From positions 1-32,849 of the IMG/VR virus record IMGVR_UViG_3300041403_000826: a stretch of 32,849 bases of DNA. One strand, written 5' to 3'. The notes under the pieces are model-generated. The model saw only the letters and a program-made list of their open reading frames with translations. It was not told the origin of the DNA and did no database searches. The stretch comes from a virus. This document shows positions 6,003-12,742 of this stretch, in pieces. The stretch's first letter is position 1, and each line of letters opens with the position of its first letter. Made by a program: the position numbers and the translations under genes.

Positions 6003-6503
6003 ATGACTACAGAAACAGCACCCACCCAGCCAGGCACCAGCGATCTCTTTTGCGCGATCGCGAAGGCGCAGCTGAAAATTTCAGCGGTAACTAAGGAGGG
6101 CAAAAACCCTCACTTCCGCAGCAACTACGTCACGCTCGATAGCATCCTGAACGGGCCCGTGAAAGTGTTCTCAGAACACGGGATCGCCATCATTCAGATG
6201 CCCAGCATCGTGGACGGCAAAATCAACATTCGCACCGTACTGGCTCACGCTGGGGGAGCAAACATCCAGAGTGACCTCTCCATGGTCTGCGATGTGTCAA
6301 ACCCACATAAAGTGGGATCCACCATCACTTATTTGAGACGCTTCTCGTTAGCGTCCATCCTCGGGATCGCGGGTGAGAACGACGATGACGGTAACGCCGC
6401 CGCCGGGGTGCAGCACAAACCAACTGCTACCACAAATCGGCGCCCCGTCACCACGGCTCGAGTGGTGCCAGGCAATAAACCCAAATTCAACCTGGATTTA
6501 TGA
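6003..6503 (+). CDS. erf: ERF-family single-strand annealing protein
   Basis: ERF proteins bind single-stranded DNA and anneal complementary strands in phage recombination and genome circularisation. The 166 residues carry the family pattern: FCAIAKAQLKI near the start, NPHFRSNYVTLDSILNGPVK, then a beta-rich stretch (IRTVLAHAGG), and the diagnostic block GSTITYLRRFSLASILGI followed by the acidic ENDDDG (about 105-130). The last 40 residues are low in order and basic, typical for the family. ATG 6003 is chosen because GGGGAGG lies upstream; a TTG at 5979 in frame is less likely. It is followed, with a 4-base overlap, by an exonuclease-type gene, the usual partner of annealing proteins. Confidence 0.9.
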   Translation: MTTETAPTQPGTSDLFCAIAKAQLKISAVTKEGKNPHFRSNYVTLDSILNGPVKVFSEHGIAIIQMPSIVDGKINIRTVLAHAGGANIQSDLSMVCDVSNPHKVGSTITYLRRFSLASILGIAGENDDDGNAAAGVQHKPTATTNRRPVTTARVVPGNKPKFNLDL

Positions 6504-7483
6504 GCGACGAACGCAAACATCACCCATTTGGTTGCTCCAAATGGCCCGACCTGTTGAGGTGCGCCGACTACAAAGCGGTGGAAGGGGAATCCTCGGAAGC
6601 CGCACAACGTGGAACCCGGATCCATAAATACTGGGAACTCCTCGGGACCAATCAGGAACTTCCTCACAACCCGGATCCAGAGGAGCTGGCGAATGCCGCA
6701 TGGGCGGTAGAGGTCATCGACGAACTGGCCCAGGGCGCGACAGTGGAGTGGGAACTTGAGCTTCACTCTGAGTCCCCAGAATATTTCGGACACGCCGACT
6801 GCGTTTGGCAGTCAGATGGCACCACTCTCCACGTAGCCGATGGCAAATCAGGTCAGGGAAACCCGGAGCAATACATACAGCTGGTCGGATACGCCAACGC
6901 TATCCTCCAGGATAGACCAGAGATCGAGCAGATAGAACTACATTTCATCTACTGGGACACCCGTCAAACCAGTAACTTCAGCTTCACCAAAGCATCCATC
7001 CTGAGCACGGTTGAGAAATTTCTTGACCACGTTGGAAGCGGCAAACGTGGGATCGGAGTTCAGTGTCATCGCTGCCAACTTTATGAAGGTTGTAGTGAGA
7101 TTAAAAGTGTCCTCTTCCGGGCCTGGCAGACGGACTGGGAGTCAGTCTGGTCTGATCCGAAAAAAGTCGCCGATCTGAAAGACGATCTCGATTTCCTCAA
7201 CAGCATGCGCGAGCGAGCCACTGCTCGCATCAAGGAGTGGGTCGATGGCGGGACAGATGTCCCCGGCTACAAAGTTTTCACTCGATCCGGATCCTCAAAA
7301 GTGGACGGGGTGGGGGCATGGCAGTCACTCAAAGACACGCTGAATGCCGAGGAGTTCCTCAAATGCTGCTCAGTAAACCTCAAACAACTGCAATCACTCT
7401 ACCAGCTGCGAACCGGGCGCGAGCTGGACGGCGAATATATCAAACCCGGCAAACCCATAACAATGTTAAGAAAGAGTAAATAG
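6500..7483 (+). CDS. PD-(D/E)XK nuclease of the RecB/Cas4/DUF2800 type, probable Fe-S cluster
   Basis: A 327-residue nuclease with the fold's motifs in order: RGTRIHKYWE (37-46; H42), GHAD (97-100; D100), VADGKSG (D114, K116) and QYIQLVGYA (124-132). It then has cysteines at 199, 202 and 208 in a C-x2-C-x5-C spacing. With a distant N-terminal cysteine (C12 or C21) this is the pattern of the iron-sulfur clamp seen in Cas4 and AddB nucleases. It overlaps the ERF gene by four bases and precedes an SSB-like gene. The likely role is resection of DNA ends so that ERF can anneal strands, comparable to Red-alpha/Red-beta systems. Exonuclease polarity cannot be told. Confidence 0.85.
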   Translation: MSDERKHHPFGCSKWPDLLRCADYKAVEGESSEAAQRGTRIHKYWELLGTNQELPHNPDPEELANAAWAVEVIDELAQGATVEWELELHSESPEYFGHADCVWQSDGTTLHVADGKSGQGNPEQYIQLVGYANAILQDRPEIEQIELHFIYWDTRQTSNFSFTKASILSTVEKFLDHVGSGKRGIGVQCHRCQLYEGCSEIKSVLFRAWQTDWESVWSDPKKVADLKDDLDFLNSMRERATARIKEWVDGGTDVPGYKVFTRSGSSKVDGVGAWQSLKDTLNAEEFLKCCSVNLKQLQSLYQLRTGRELDGEYIKPGKPITMLRKSK

Positions 7484-7486
7484 ACT

Positions 7487-7783
7487 ATGGCTATAGCACC
7501 AGGCTCGAAACCTCGAGCGACATACACACGCATCGCATACGCGAAGTTGTTCGCAAACAACAGTGACAACCCAGCTGCTCCCTCGCTGGGGAACAGTAAG
7601 GTTGAGATCCTCGAGGATCTTCAAAAAGGGGACATTGTCTCATTTAGCGGATGGGTGAACCAGGATCAACAAACGGGGGATAAAACCCTGTCGATCATGA
7701 TTCAACGGCGCGACGATGCCCCGGAGGCAGTCGCACAACCTGCGCCTGTCGCGGTGACAGAAGACGACATCCCGTTCTCATGA
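7487..7783 (+). CDS. SSB-like single-stranded DNA-binding protein (98 aa)
   Basis: The C-terminus is TEDDIPFS, nearly identical to the acidic tip (DDIPF) with which bacterial SSB proteins recruit partner enzymes, here followed by one extra serine. Before it is a proline/alanine linker (PEAVAQPAPVAV), again SSB-like. The first 75 residues contain YTRIAYAKLFAN and KGDIVSFSGWVNQD, plausible OB-fold strands, but the domain is shorter than a standard SSB (about 110 residues) and the N-terminus is unlike it. It lies between the nuclease and resolvase-like genes. Single-stranded DNA binding is well supported by the tail and context but is not proven. Confidence 0.75.
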   Translation: MAIAPGSKPRATYTRIAYAKLFANNSDNPAAPSLGNSKVEILEDLQKGDIVSFSGWVNQDQQTGDKTLSIMIQRRDDAPEAVAQPAPVAVTEDDIPFS

Positions 7784-8112
7784 CTATTAACTCAAAGCAG
7801 AAGGGGGCCCGGGGTGAACGCGCCTGGCGCGACAAACTCAGGGAGCACGGGTATGATGCTCATCGTTCCTGTCAATACTCGGGAAAATCCCCAGACGGAA
7901 CGTCCGCTGACGTTCACTCCGAGCTGCCCTTCCACTTTGAGGTTAAACACTGCGAGCGTTGGCCCATCCAGGACTGGATCTCACAGGCAAAATCAGACGC
8001 TGAGAGATCGGGTCTGCCATGGGTCATCGCTGCGAAACGCAACCACGCGCCCTTCACCGTGATGATGGACGCAGACACATTTTTCGCCATGTTGGCGGAT
8101 CGAGGTCACTGA
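7780..8112 (+). CDS. Holliday-junction-resolvase-like PD-(D/E)XK nuclease
   Basis: A 110-residue single-domain nuclease. Catalytic pattern: E13 in KGARGERAWRD, D44 in TSADVHSE, and E54-x-K56 in FHFEVKHCE, followed by the helix WPIQDWISQAKSDAE, as in small archaeal-Hjc/VRR-like phage resolvases. These cut branched DNA made during recombination or clear junctions before packaging. It overlaps the SSB-like gene by four bases (ATGA), and a hairpin that looks like a terminator follows about 40 bases after its stop, so it closes the recombination operon. A different endonuclease role in the same fold cannot be excluded. Confidence 0.85.
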   Translation: MTINSKQKGARGERAWRDKLREHGYDAHRSCQYSGKSPDGTSADVHSELPFHFEVKHCERWPIQDWISQAKSDAERSGLPWVIAAKRNHAPFTVMMDADTFFAMLADRGH

Positions 8113-8152
8113 TCGTTTTTTAATCAGATTGTCCGGTCATTGGCTTCGATCT

Positions 8153-8175
8153 GGGGGAGCGAGTGCTCCCCCTTT
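8153..8175 (+). terminator. Terminator-like hairpin between recombination and replication genes
   Basis: Perfect 8-bp stem GGGGGAGC / GCTCCCCC with loop GAGT, followed by TTT. The short T-run suggests partial termination (attenuation). It lies in the 77-base gap between the resolvase-like gene and the dNMP kinase gene. Confidence 0.6.
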
Positions 8176-8189
8176 ACCAAACTTTACAA

Positions 8190-8696
8190 ATGAAAATAAT
8201 TGGACTTTGCGGAAAAAAACGCTCGGGGAAATCATCCGCAGCCGAGCACCTACAACACATTATCGGTGATCGGTGCTACCGATTCTCGTTTGCCGACCAG
8301 ATCAAATCTGAGGTCGGGAAAATATTTGGAAAATACCGCGAGGACCGCAAAGAGACTCTGCGCCCGGTATACCAGAGTGTGGGGGAGGCAGCGAAACAGC
8401 TGTTCGGCACAACGGTCTGGGTAGACAAACTCGCCGACAAACTCAGTCGCCTCGAGGATCCGAGCGCCGTTGTTGTCATCGACGATCTGCGATTTCCCAT
8501 CGAGTCCGAGTGGGTTCGATCCATGGGCGGAGTCGTCTGGCGGATCCGCCGCCCGGCTACGGACTGCATTGAGGACTCGCATGTATCGGAGACCAGCGTC
8601 GATTTAATCACCCCAGACGAAATTGTGTTCAACGATTCAACACCATTAAATTTCTATGACCGCATCACTAAGCTATACAACTCAGCACGTCATTGA
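8190..8696 (+). CDS. Deoxynucleoside monophosphate kinase-like P-loop protein
   Basis: Predicted to phosphorylate dNMPs for phage DNA synthesis. The 168 residues have a P-loop near the N-terminus (IGLCGKKRSGKSS, 4-16), FSFADQIKSEV after it, and VVVIDDLRFPIE (94-105), which matches the 'DVRFPNE' motif of T4-gene-1-type kinases. RIRRP follows, probably the phosphate-binding arginine region. The length is shorter than T4 gp1 but normal for small phage versions. ATG 8190 is preferred over a GTG at 8163 because the latter lies within the hairpin at 8153-8175. Related adenylate-kinase-like P-loop proteins are the alternative. Confidence 0.8.
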   Translation: MKIIGLCGKKRSGKSSAAEHLQHIIGDRCYRFSFADQIKSEVGKIFGKYREDRKETLRPVYQSVGEAAKQLFGTTVWVDKLADKLSRLEDPSAVVVIDDLRFPIESEWVRSMGGVVWRIRRPATDCIEDSHVSETSVDLITPDEIVFNDSTPLNFYDRITKLYNSARH

Positions 8697-9036
8697 GCGC
8701 ATGGCGCAGAGCATAGGAGCCGAATTCCAGGTTGATACGGAAATGATGCTCAGCAGATCACGGATCGAACAAGCTGCAATGGCTCGGCAGGTTCTCATGG
8801 TCATGCTTTGCCGAAAAGGCATGAGTTTGCATCAGTGTGCGCGGGAATTGAACCGCGACCACGGAACCATTAACCACGCTCACAAAAGCGTTCAGAACAG
8901 GCGCGACACAGACAGGCACTTCGACGAGGTATTCCGCAGAATCGATGCCGAGTTTCGCGAGATGCCGTCAATACACCAACCCAAAGCCTGGGCGATCTCG
9001 TCGGTTGGAGACCTGGCTCAACCCTACTATTTTTAA
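8656..9036 (+). CDS. Orphan DnaA domain IV-like DNA-binding protein
   Basis: Residues about 22-82 match the C-terminal DNA-binding domain of DnaA: FQVDTEMMLSRSRIEQAAMA, RQVLMVMLCRKGMSLHQCA and the signature RELNRDHGTINHAHKSV (63-79). In DnaA this helix-turn-helix reads the DnaA box. The AAA+ ATPase part of DnaA is absent; the protein is only 126 residues. It lies between the dNMP kinase and the initiator/loader genes and overlaps the kinase gene by 41 bases. It may mark the phage origin, compete with host DnaA, or bring the helicase loader to the origin. I saw no perfect DnaA box (TTATNCACA) while reading the window. Confidence 0.85.
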   Translation: MTASLSYTTQHVIERMAQSIGAEFQVDTEMMLSRSRIEQAAMARQVLMVMLCRKGMSLHQCARELNRDHGTINHAHKSVQNRRDTDRHFDEVFRRIDAEFREMPSIHQPKAWAISSVGDLAQPYYF

Positions 9037-9038
9037 TC

Positions 9039-9230
9039 ATGCGTGAACCCGAACCAATGAGGGCAGACTTCTCCGGAGACACTCACCCAAACCATGTTAT
9101 CAACGCCTCTGAGTTCCAGAGAGCGTTTCGAAGGTTCTTTGGAAAACGCGGCATAGAGATTGGCTGGCATGCCGAGAAGCGTGCGGCTTCCAGGCGAAGG
9201 AACCTTCCGGCGATGGAGGAGGAAGAGTGA
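9039..9230 (+). CDS. Small hypothetical protein (63 aa)
   Basis: I do not recognise it. It is a short, charged protein with a basic middle (FQRAFRRFFGKRGIEIGWHA, EKRAASRRR) and an acidic end (MEEEE). It starts two bases after the DnaA-like gene stops and overlaps the next gene's start by four bases, so it belongs to the replication operon. The arginine-rich helices could bind nucleic acid; nothing more can be said. Confidence 0.6.
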   Translation: MREPEPMRADFSGDTHPNHVINASEFQRAFRRFFGKRGIEIGWHAEKRAASRRRNLPAMEEEE

Positions 9231-9958
9231 AATACATCAAGCTCTACTTTGATGAATGGGCATTGTCCACCCGTATGCTGACGACTGAAGAGAAGGGGGC
9301 ATGGGTGGAATTAATACCAGCATTGTGCGCCAATGATACTCCAGGTGAACTGACCGTGAACAAGCGATCTCTAGCCCGACTGTGGGGGTTTCGGGCATCA
9401 AAAACAGCTGCTGTTTTGGAGTCTTTGAAAGCCTCAAACCTTATCACTTGTGAGCTTTCGGGAGACAACTTTGTGCTAAAAAGTGAGCATATTACGAACA
9501 AAATCGCGCACCAAAATCGTTTGGAAAAGGCAGCAAAATTTGCCGTAAGTGTCAGGGAATCAACAAAAATTCAGGAAAACCGATCAGAAAAACCTGATCG
9601 AAACGCTATCCCTAAAGACAAAAGACTAAATACTAAAAGTACTACATGTACAAAAAAGAAGGAAGCCAAAGCACTTCCAACCCTGGAGGAGGTTTTGTCA
9701 TTCTGCGAAAAACGCAGAATTCCTTCATCCACCGGGGAGGCATTCTTCAACTACTACGAAGGTCACAACCTGTGGCTGAACAAAAACAAGGAACCCATCA
9801 AATGGTGGTTCGTCATCCAGAACGAACCATGGAAATCCAATCATGAACACAACAGCAATCGTAACGGATCTTTTCGGTCAATCAGTCGAAACACGGGAAC
9901 AGCAAACGAGACAGACGGCAGTGAATACGCAGAAGTGGGCAGAGTGGTTCAAAATTGA
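9227..9958 (+). CDS. Replication initiator-like protein (winged-helix type)
   Basis: The N-terminal ~75 residues (YIKLYFDEWALSTRMLTTEE, KGAWVELIPAL, SLARLWGF) match the winged-helix start of phage replication proteins of the DUF1376 / DnaD-like kind. A low-order, basic linker follows (about 105-150), then a second helical block with LEEVLSFCEKRRIPSSTGEA and PIKWWFVIQNEPW, typical of the C-terminal part. It lies next to a DnaC-like loader, as is usual: the initiator binds the origin and the loader delivers host DnaB. The frame continues 116 bases into the loader gene; those last ~38 residues look unlike protein and may be a by-product of the overlap. Confidence 0.8.
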   Translation: MKYIKLYFDEWALSTRMLTTEEKGAWVELIPALCANDTPGELTVNKRSLARLWGFRASKTAAVLESLKASNLITCELSGDNFVLKSEHITNKIAHQNRLEKAAKFAVSVRESTKIQENRSEKPDRNAIPKDKRLNTKSTTCTKKKEAKALPTLEEVLSFCEKRRIPSSTGEAFFNYYEGHNLWLNKNKEPIKWWFVIQNEPWKSNHEHNSNRNGSFRSISRNTGTANETDGSEYAEVGRVVQN

Positions 9959-10463
9959 GTTGGTCGATGACAACGTCGAGCGCATGGTATGTGCAGCAGC
10001 TGAGTGGGCTATTGCCGTCAAGGCGGGAGACAAACCTCGCTGGCTATCCCTGCTGGGGAGCAGCGGAGCTGGAAAGACACACATCGCAAAACGCCTTTGG
10101 GCGTGGCTTTCAAAACGACCAGACTTCCAGGGACGGGCAAACTACCTGCCGCAGTTCGTTTATTGGCCAAAGCTCATGGATGACATGCGAACTGATGCCA
10201 GCCTCTACAGCCGATTCGGTGACATGCAACGCTGGCGATACCTCGTCCTCGACGATGTAATGGCCGAACGTCAGTCCGACTGGACGCTCGAGAAGATCAA
10301 CACGCTGCTCGGTTGCCGTGTAGGAAAATGGACAATTTTAACCAGTAACCTGTCCATGATGGCAATCGCCAAAACAGAGAAACGCATCGCATCCCGGCTC
10401 ATTCGGGACAAAGGCATCGTCGCCGACATACAGACCACAGACTACAACCTGCGACACAGATGA
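9843..10463 (+). CDS. DnaC-type helicase loader (AAA+ ATPase)
   Basis: Predicted to load the host replicative helicase at the phage origin. Motifs in the 206 residues: Walker A GSSGAGKTH (73-80 region), Walker B YLVLDDV (133-139), sensor-1 WTILTSNL (163-170) and an arginine-finger/sensor region RIASRLIRD (181-189). The order and spacing match DnaC/IstB-type proteins. The N-terminal ~60 residues would contact helicase or initiator. The ATG at 9843 lies inside the 3' end of the initiator gene. The stop overlaps the next gene by four bases. Confidence 0.9.
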   Translation: MNTTAIVTDLFGQSVETREQQTRQTAVNTQKWAEWFKIELVDDNVERMVCAAAEWAIAVKAGDKPRWLSLLGSSGAGKTHIAKRLWAWLSKRPDFQGRANYLPQFVYWPKLMDDMRTDASLYSRFGDMQRWRYLVLDDVMAERQSDWTLEKINTLLGCRVGKWTILTSNLSMMAIAKTEKRIASRLIRDKGIVADIQTTDYNLRHR

Positions 10464-10723
10464 ACACAATCCTCCTAAATGGCATCGAGCGAGATGTGCT
10501 TACCCAACAGCGAGCAGAGGAGCTGGGTTATCGACCCATGACATACGCCTGTCATCCGGAAAACGAATTGTGGATCCTCAACCGTATCGCCAAAGACATG
10601 GACCGCGCCGGGCACATCATCGTCCTGGTTGAACAGCCAGATCCACACCAACACGATGACGAATGCGTCTGGCTCGAGATCTGGCGGCGCGTGTTCAGGA
10701 AATCACTCAGAAAGCCTCTGTAA
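10460..10723 (+). CDS. Hypothetical protein (87 aa)
   Basis: I do not recognise it. It is coupled to the helicase loader by an ATGA overlap. It has a mixed strand-helix pattern (ILLNGIERDVL, ELWILNRIAKDM, HIIVLVEQ) with a histidine/aspartate-rich stretch (DPHQHDDE) that could bind metal, and a basic end. Its place suggests a replication or host-takeover function, but this is inference. Confidence 0.65.
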   Translation: MNTILLNGIERDVLTQQRAEELGYRPMTYACHPENELWILNRIAKDMDRAGHIIVLVEQPDPHQHDDECVWLEIWRRVFRKSLRKPL

Positions 10724-10725
10724 CT

Positions 10726-10809
10726 ATGGGATCTATTGTGACCGCTATGATGACACTACTTAAGACTGCAAATGCGTCAGGCATGATCCTGAAGCGATTG
10801 AGGGGGTAA
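10726..10809 (+). CDS. Possible microprotein (27 aa) before the small terminase
   Basis: An ATG three bases after the previous stop opens a frame ending one base before the ATG of the terminase gene: MGSIVTAMMTLLKTANASGM then ILKRLRG. It could form one amphipathic helix with a basic end. It has no visible ribosome-binding site of its own, and its last codons contain the GAGGGGG that serves the next gene. It fills the gap exactly, which is the main reason to list it. It may be only a leader. Confidence 0.25.
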   Translation: MGSIVTAMMTLLKTANASGMILKRLRG

Positions 10810-10810
10810 T

Positions 10811-11521
10811 ATGGAGAAAAGACCAATGAAGAGAAAGGGAGGGAACGGTGGACTCACCCGAAAACGAATCAATGATGACCAACGCGCCATCTCAATCAAA
10901 AACAATTCAGGGCAGTCATGTGGGCTGGCAAAAGCACTCGCTCCACATCAGGACGCAATCTCAGCCATATGCCCTCAGTCAGCGATCGATGCCAGCATGG
11001 AGGGTGTCAGATCCAATCAGACATATAACAGAGAGTCTGTCATGCCTATATTGAGAATGATCGCCATAGGAATGACCCAGGAAGACGCCGCCGCGCTTGT
11101 TCACATCACTCCGAGCACACTCAGCAAATGGAAAAGCAAACACGCGGACTTCGAGACCGCATGCGAAAGGGCGAAGTCTATCAATAAAAACCTGCTGCTC
11201 AACGTGATCTACCAGGGAATGGAGAAGAGTCCGAGGCTGGCGTTGGACCTGTTGGAACGGGTGCACCCGAAAGAATATGCACAGACGAAGAGGGTGGACG
11301 GACAGATGAATCACACCCACGCTCACGGTCCATCTGCTTTACTACAAACGCTTCACGCTGAACGATTGAAGGTGGATCAGGCACGAACATCTGATGACCA
11401 ATCAGTCGTTCTGGACGCTCAAGTCGTTGATGGAGAACAGAAGCAGCTCAATCCAGGTGAAGAAACAGCGGAAGGGGGTAGTGGGGAGGGGTCCGTCCCC
11501 AGCGGAGGTCAGGACATTTAA
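10811..11521 (+). CDS. terS: Probable terminase small subunit (HTH DNA recognition)
   Basis: The 236-residue protein has a helix-turn-helix at about 87-108 (GMTQEDAAALVHITPSTLSK), followed by helices (FETACERAKSINKNLLL, SPRLALDLLERVHPKEY), the plan of phage small terminases that recognise the packaging site and feed DNA to the large subunit. The N-terminal 70 residues and the glycine/glutamate-rich tail look disordered. GAGGGGG precedes the ATG with good spacing. It is 4.2 kb upstream of the large terminase, with cargo genes between. A 30-bp direct repeat begins 10 bases after its stop. No other gene here fits the small terminase better. Confidence 0.7.
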   Translation: MEKRPMKRKGGNGGLTRKRINDDQRAISIKNNSGQSCGLAKALAPHQDAISAICPQSAIDASMEGVRSNQTYNRESVMPILRMIAIGMTQEDAAALVHITPSTLSKWKSKHADFETACERAKSINKNLLLNVIYQGMEKSPRLALDLLERVHPKEYAQTKRVDGQMNHTHAHGPSALLQTLHAERLKVDQARTSDDQSVVLDAQVVDGEQKQLNPGEETAEGGSGEGSVPSGGQDI

Positions 11522-11530
11522 CACCCCCCC

Positions 11531-11662
11531 CCTCCTTTTTTGACCCTATATGATTTTGGTTACCTCGAGGAGACGATTTGAAGCTGGTGACGACCAGTGG
11601 ATCTGGAAGGCGAAGCATCAGAGCAGCGGTAACCTCCTTTTTTTGACCCTATATGATTTTGG
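11531..11662. repeat. Two-copy direct repeat (29-30 bp) after terS
   Basis: Copy 1 at 11531-11559, copy 2 at 11633-11662, start to start 102 bases. Each reads CCTCC, a run of six or seven T, then GACCCTATATGATTTTGG; the only difference is one T. Copy 1 directly follows a run of nine C at 11524-11532 (the last two shared). They lie in the 255-base gene-free gap 11522-11776 after the small terminase gene, where packaging signals are often found. The rest of the gap holds a short hairpin (CCTGGG/CCCAGG near 11694-11710) and no clear promoter. An insertion scar from the cargo arrival is the alternative. Confidence 0.85.
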
Positions 11663-11776
11663 GTGCCCAACAAATTCTACTGACGATGTGGTGCCTGGGG
11701 AGATCCCAGGACAGGGTTGCGAATCCCGCATGAATCAGAGTCAGTTTCAGTGAATGCGAAATGAGAGGCTACAGTT

Positions 11777-11866
11777 ATGAATGAATTGATTAAATTGATG
11801 GATGCACTGGCATCTGGACGCGTGGCTGAGACAGCTCGCCTGCTCGGTAGGGAGGGGTTGCTATGA
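11777..11866 (+). CDS. Microprotein (29 aa) coupled to the next gene
   Basis: ATG at 11777, stop overlapping the ATG at 11863. It encodes MNELIKLMDALASGRVAETA then RLLGREGLL, probably one or two amphipathic helices. GAGAGG lies just upstream as a ribosome-binding site, and GGGAGGGG inside its last codons serves the next gene. I do not recognise it. Translational coupling is the main support. Confidence 0.45.
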   Translation: MNELIKLMDALASGRVAETARLLGREGLL

Positions 11867-12213
11867 AAACCGAACTACCAACAAAGCCAGGACCATATTA
11901 CTGGCGCGAGTCAGACGGGGATGAATGGGAAATACACACCGTTTTTATTGATGACGAGCTGAACCACACGCTCATGGCCTTATGCCCGATAGACGACACA
12001 TGGTATGCAACCGAAAATTGGGGTGGCCAATGGCTCCCAATCCCTACCGCAGAGGAGCTGGTGGAGTTGTTGCGGCTAGTGGATGAGGTCACAGGCTGGG
12101 AGAATGATCTGATAGACACCAACGAGTTCCCAGTCGATGGAGAGGCAATGATAAACGACATCGGGAATTTGCGAGAATACGCCGCCATACTCAGGAAGGA
12201 GATGGAATCATGA
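11863..12213 (+). CDS. Hypothetical phage protein (116 aa)
   Basis: An acidic protein with a pattern seen in many phage accessory genes: an N-terminal PGPYYWRESDGDEWEIHTVF block, then WGGQWLPIPTAEELVELL, and a helical C-terminus. I know no function for this type. It overlaps the microprotein before and the gene after it by four bases each, so all three form a tightly coupled unit in the cargo region between the terminase genes. Confidence 0.65.
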   Translation: MKTELPTKPGPYYWRESDGDEWEIHTVFIDDELNHTLMALCPIDDTWYATENWGGQWLPIPTAEELVELLRLVDEVTGWENDLIDTNEFPVDGEAMINDIGNLREYAAILRKEMES

Positions 12214-12545
12214 ACGACAACAAACGTAGAAAGAAGATGGGTTGTATGGAGGCTGAGAAAAACTTTTTAAAACAGAAATCTGTTTACTCAGGTCTTCTGC
12301 GATATGCTGAGGAGGAGAACCCGTTTGTTTATTCATACCTCGGACTGTCTACCCTGATTGAGACAACGGAGAGGAATGTGATTTGCATTAGTTTTACGAG
12401 CGAGCGATCTGAGTGTGCAGATCTGCTGGTAAATAAAGTGACTATGCAGTTCCTCGAATCTGCTCTACGGGACATTGGAGCATCACATTACAAGCTTAGG
12501 TTTTACGTGGAGGTCAGAACAAATGACGGTATCCATCCACACTGA
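12210..12545 (+). CDS. Hypothetical protein (111 aa)
   Basis: I do not recognise it. A basic start (NDNKRRKKMG) is followed by a helical region and a mixed strand part (NVICISFTSERSE, YKLRFYVEVRT). It is coupled to the preceding gene by an ATGA overlap. Base composition is somewhat richer in A and T than its neighbours, in keeping with accessory DNA. Confidence 0.6.
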   Translation: MNDNKRRKKMGCMEAEKNFLKQKSVYSGLLRYAEEENPFVYSYLGLSTLIETTERNVICISFTSERSECADLLVNKVTMQFLESALRDIGASHYKLRFYVEVRTNDGIHPH

Positions 12546-12563
12546 ATACACGGGTATAAAACC

Positions 12564-12731
12564 ATGAAAACCAAATACTGCGGAGGATGTGACCAGACCA
12601 AACCAGAACATCAGTTTGCCAGAAACAGGCTCGCTCCAGACGGTAGACAATACCACTGCCGAGAGTGCCTCAATGCCTACAGTGTCATCCGAAAAGCCGC
12701 CATCAAAAACGGCACATGGGGAGTTAAATAG
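12564..12731 (+). CDS. Small zinc-ribbon protein (55 aa)
   Basis: Two cysteine pairs, C6-x2-C9 and C32-x2-C35, separated by 22 residues in MKTKYCGGCDQTKPEHQFAR and GRQYHCRECLNAYS. This is the zinc-binding half found at the start of many HNH-type or zinc-ribbon phage proteins ('C-x2-C--KP-xxF ... DG--xxC-x2-C'). No nuclease HNH residues follow, so only binding can be proposed. It is too short to be a complete HNH enzyme and may be a trimmed remnant. Confidence 0.65.
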   Translation: MKTKYCGGCDQTKPEHQFARNRLAPDGRQYHCRECLNAYSVIRKAAIKNGTWGVK

Positions 12732-12742
12732 ATAGAAACCGA

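Noticed and set aside
5979-6503. Longer ERF protein from the TTG at 5979
   Set aside because: The ATG at 6003 has a better-placed GGGGAGG and leaves the upstream microprotein intact.
11536-11665. TTGACC within the direct repeats read as a -35 box
   Set aside because: No acceptable -10 box lies 16-18 bases downstream of either copy.
11694-11740. A T-arm-like sequence (GGGTTGCGAATCCC) after a short hairpin, suggesting a tRNA
   Set aside because: The loop has eight bases instead of seven and no acceptor, D-arm or anticodon arm can be built around it.
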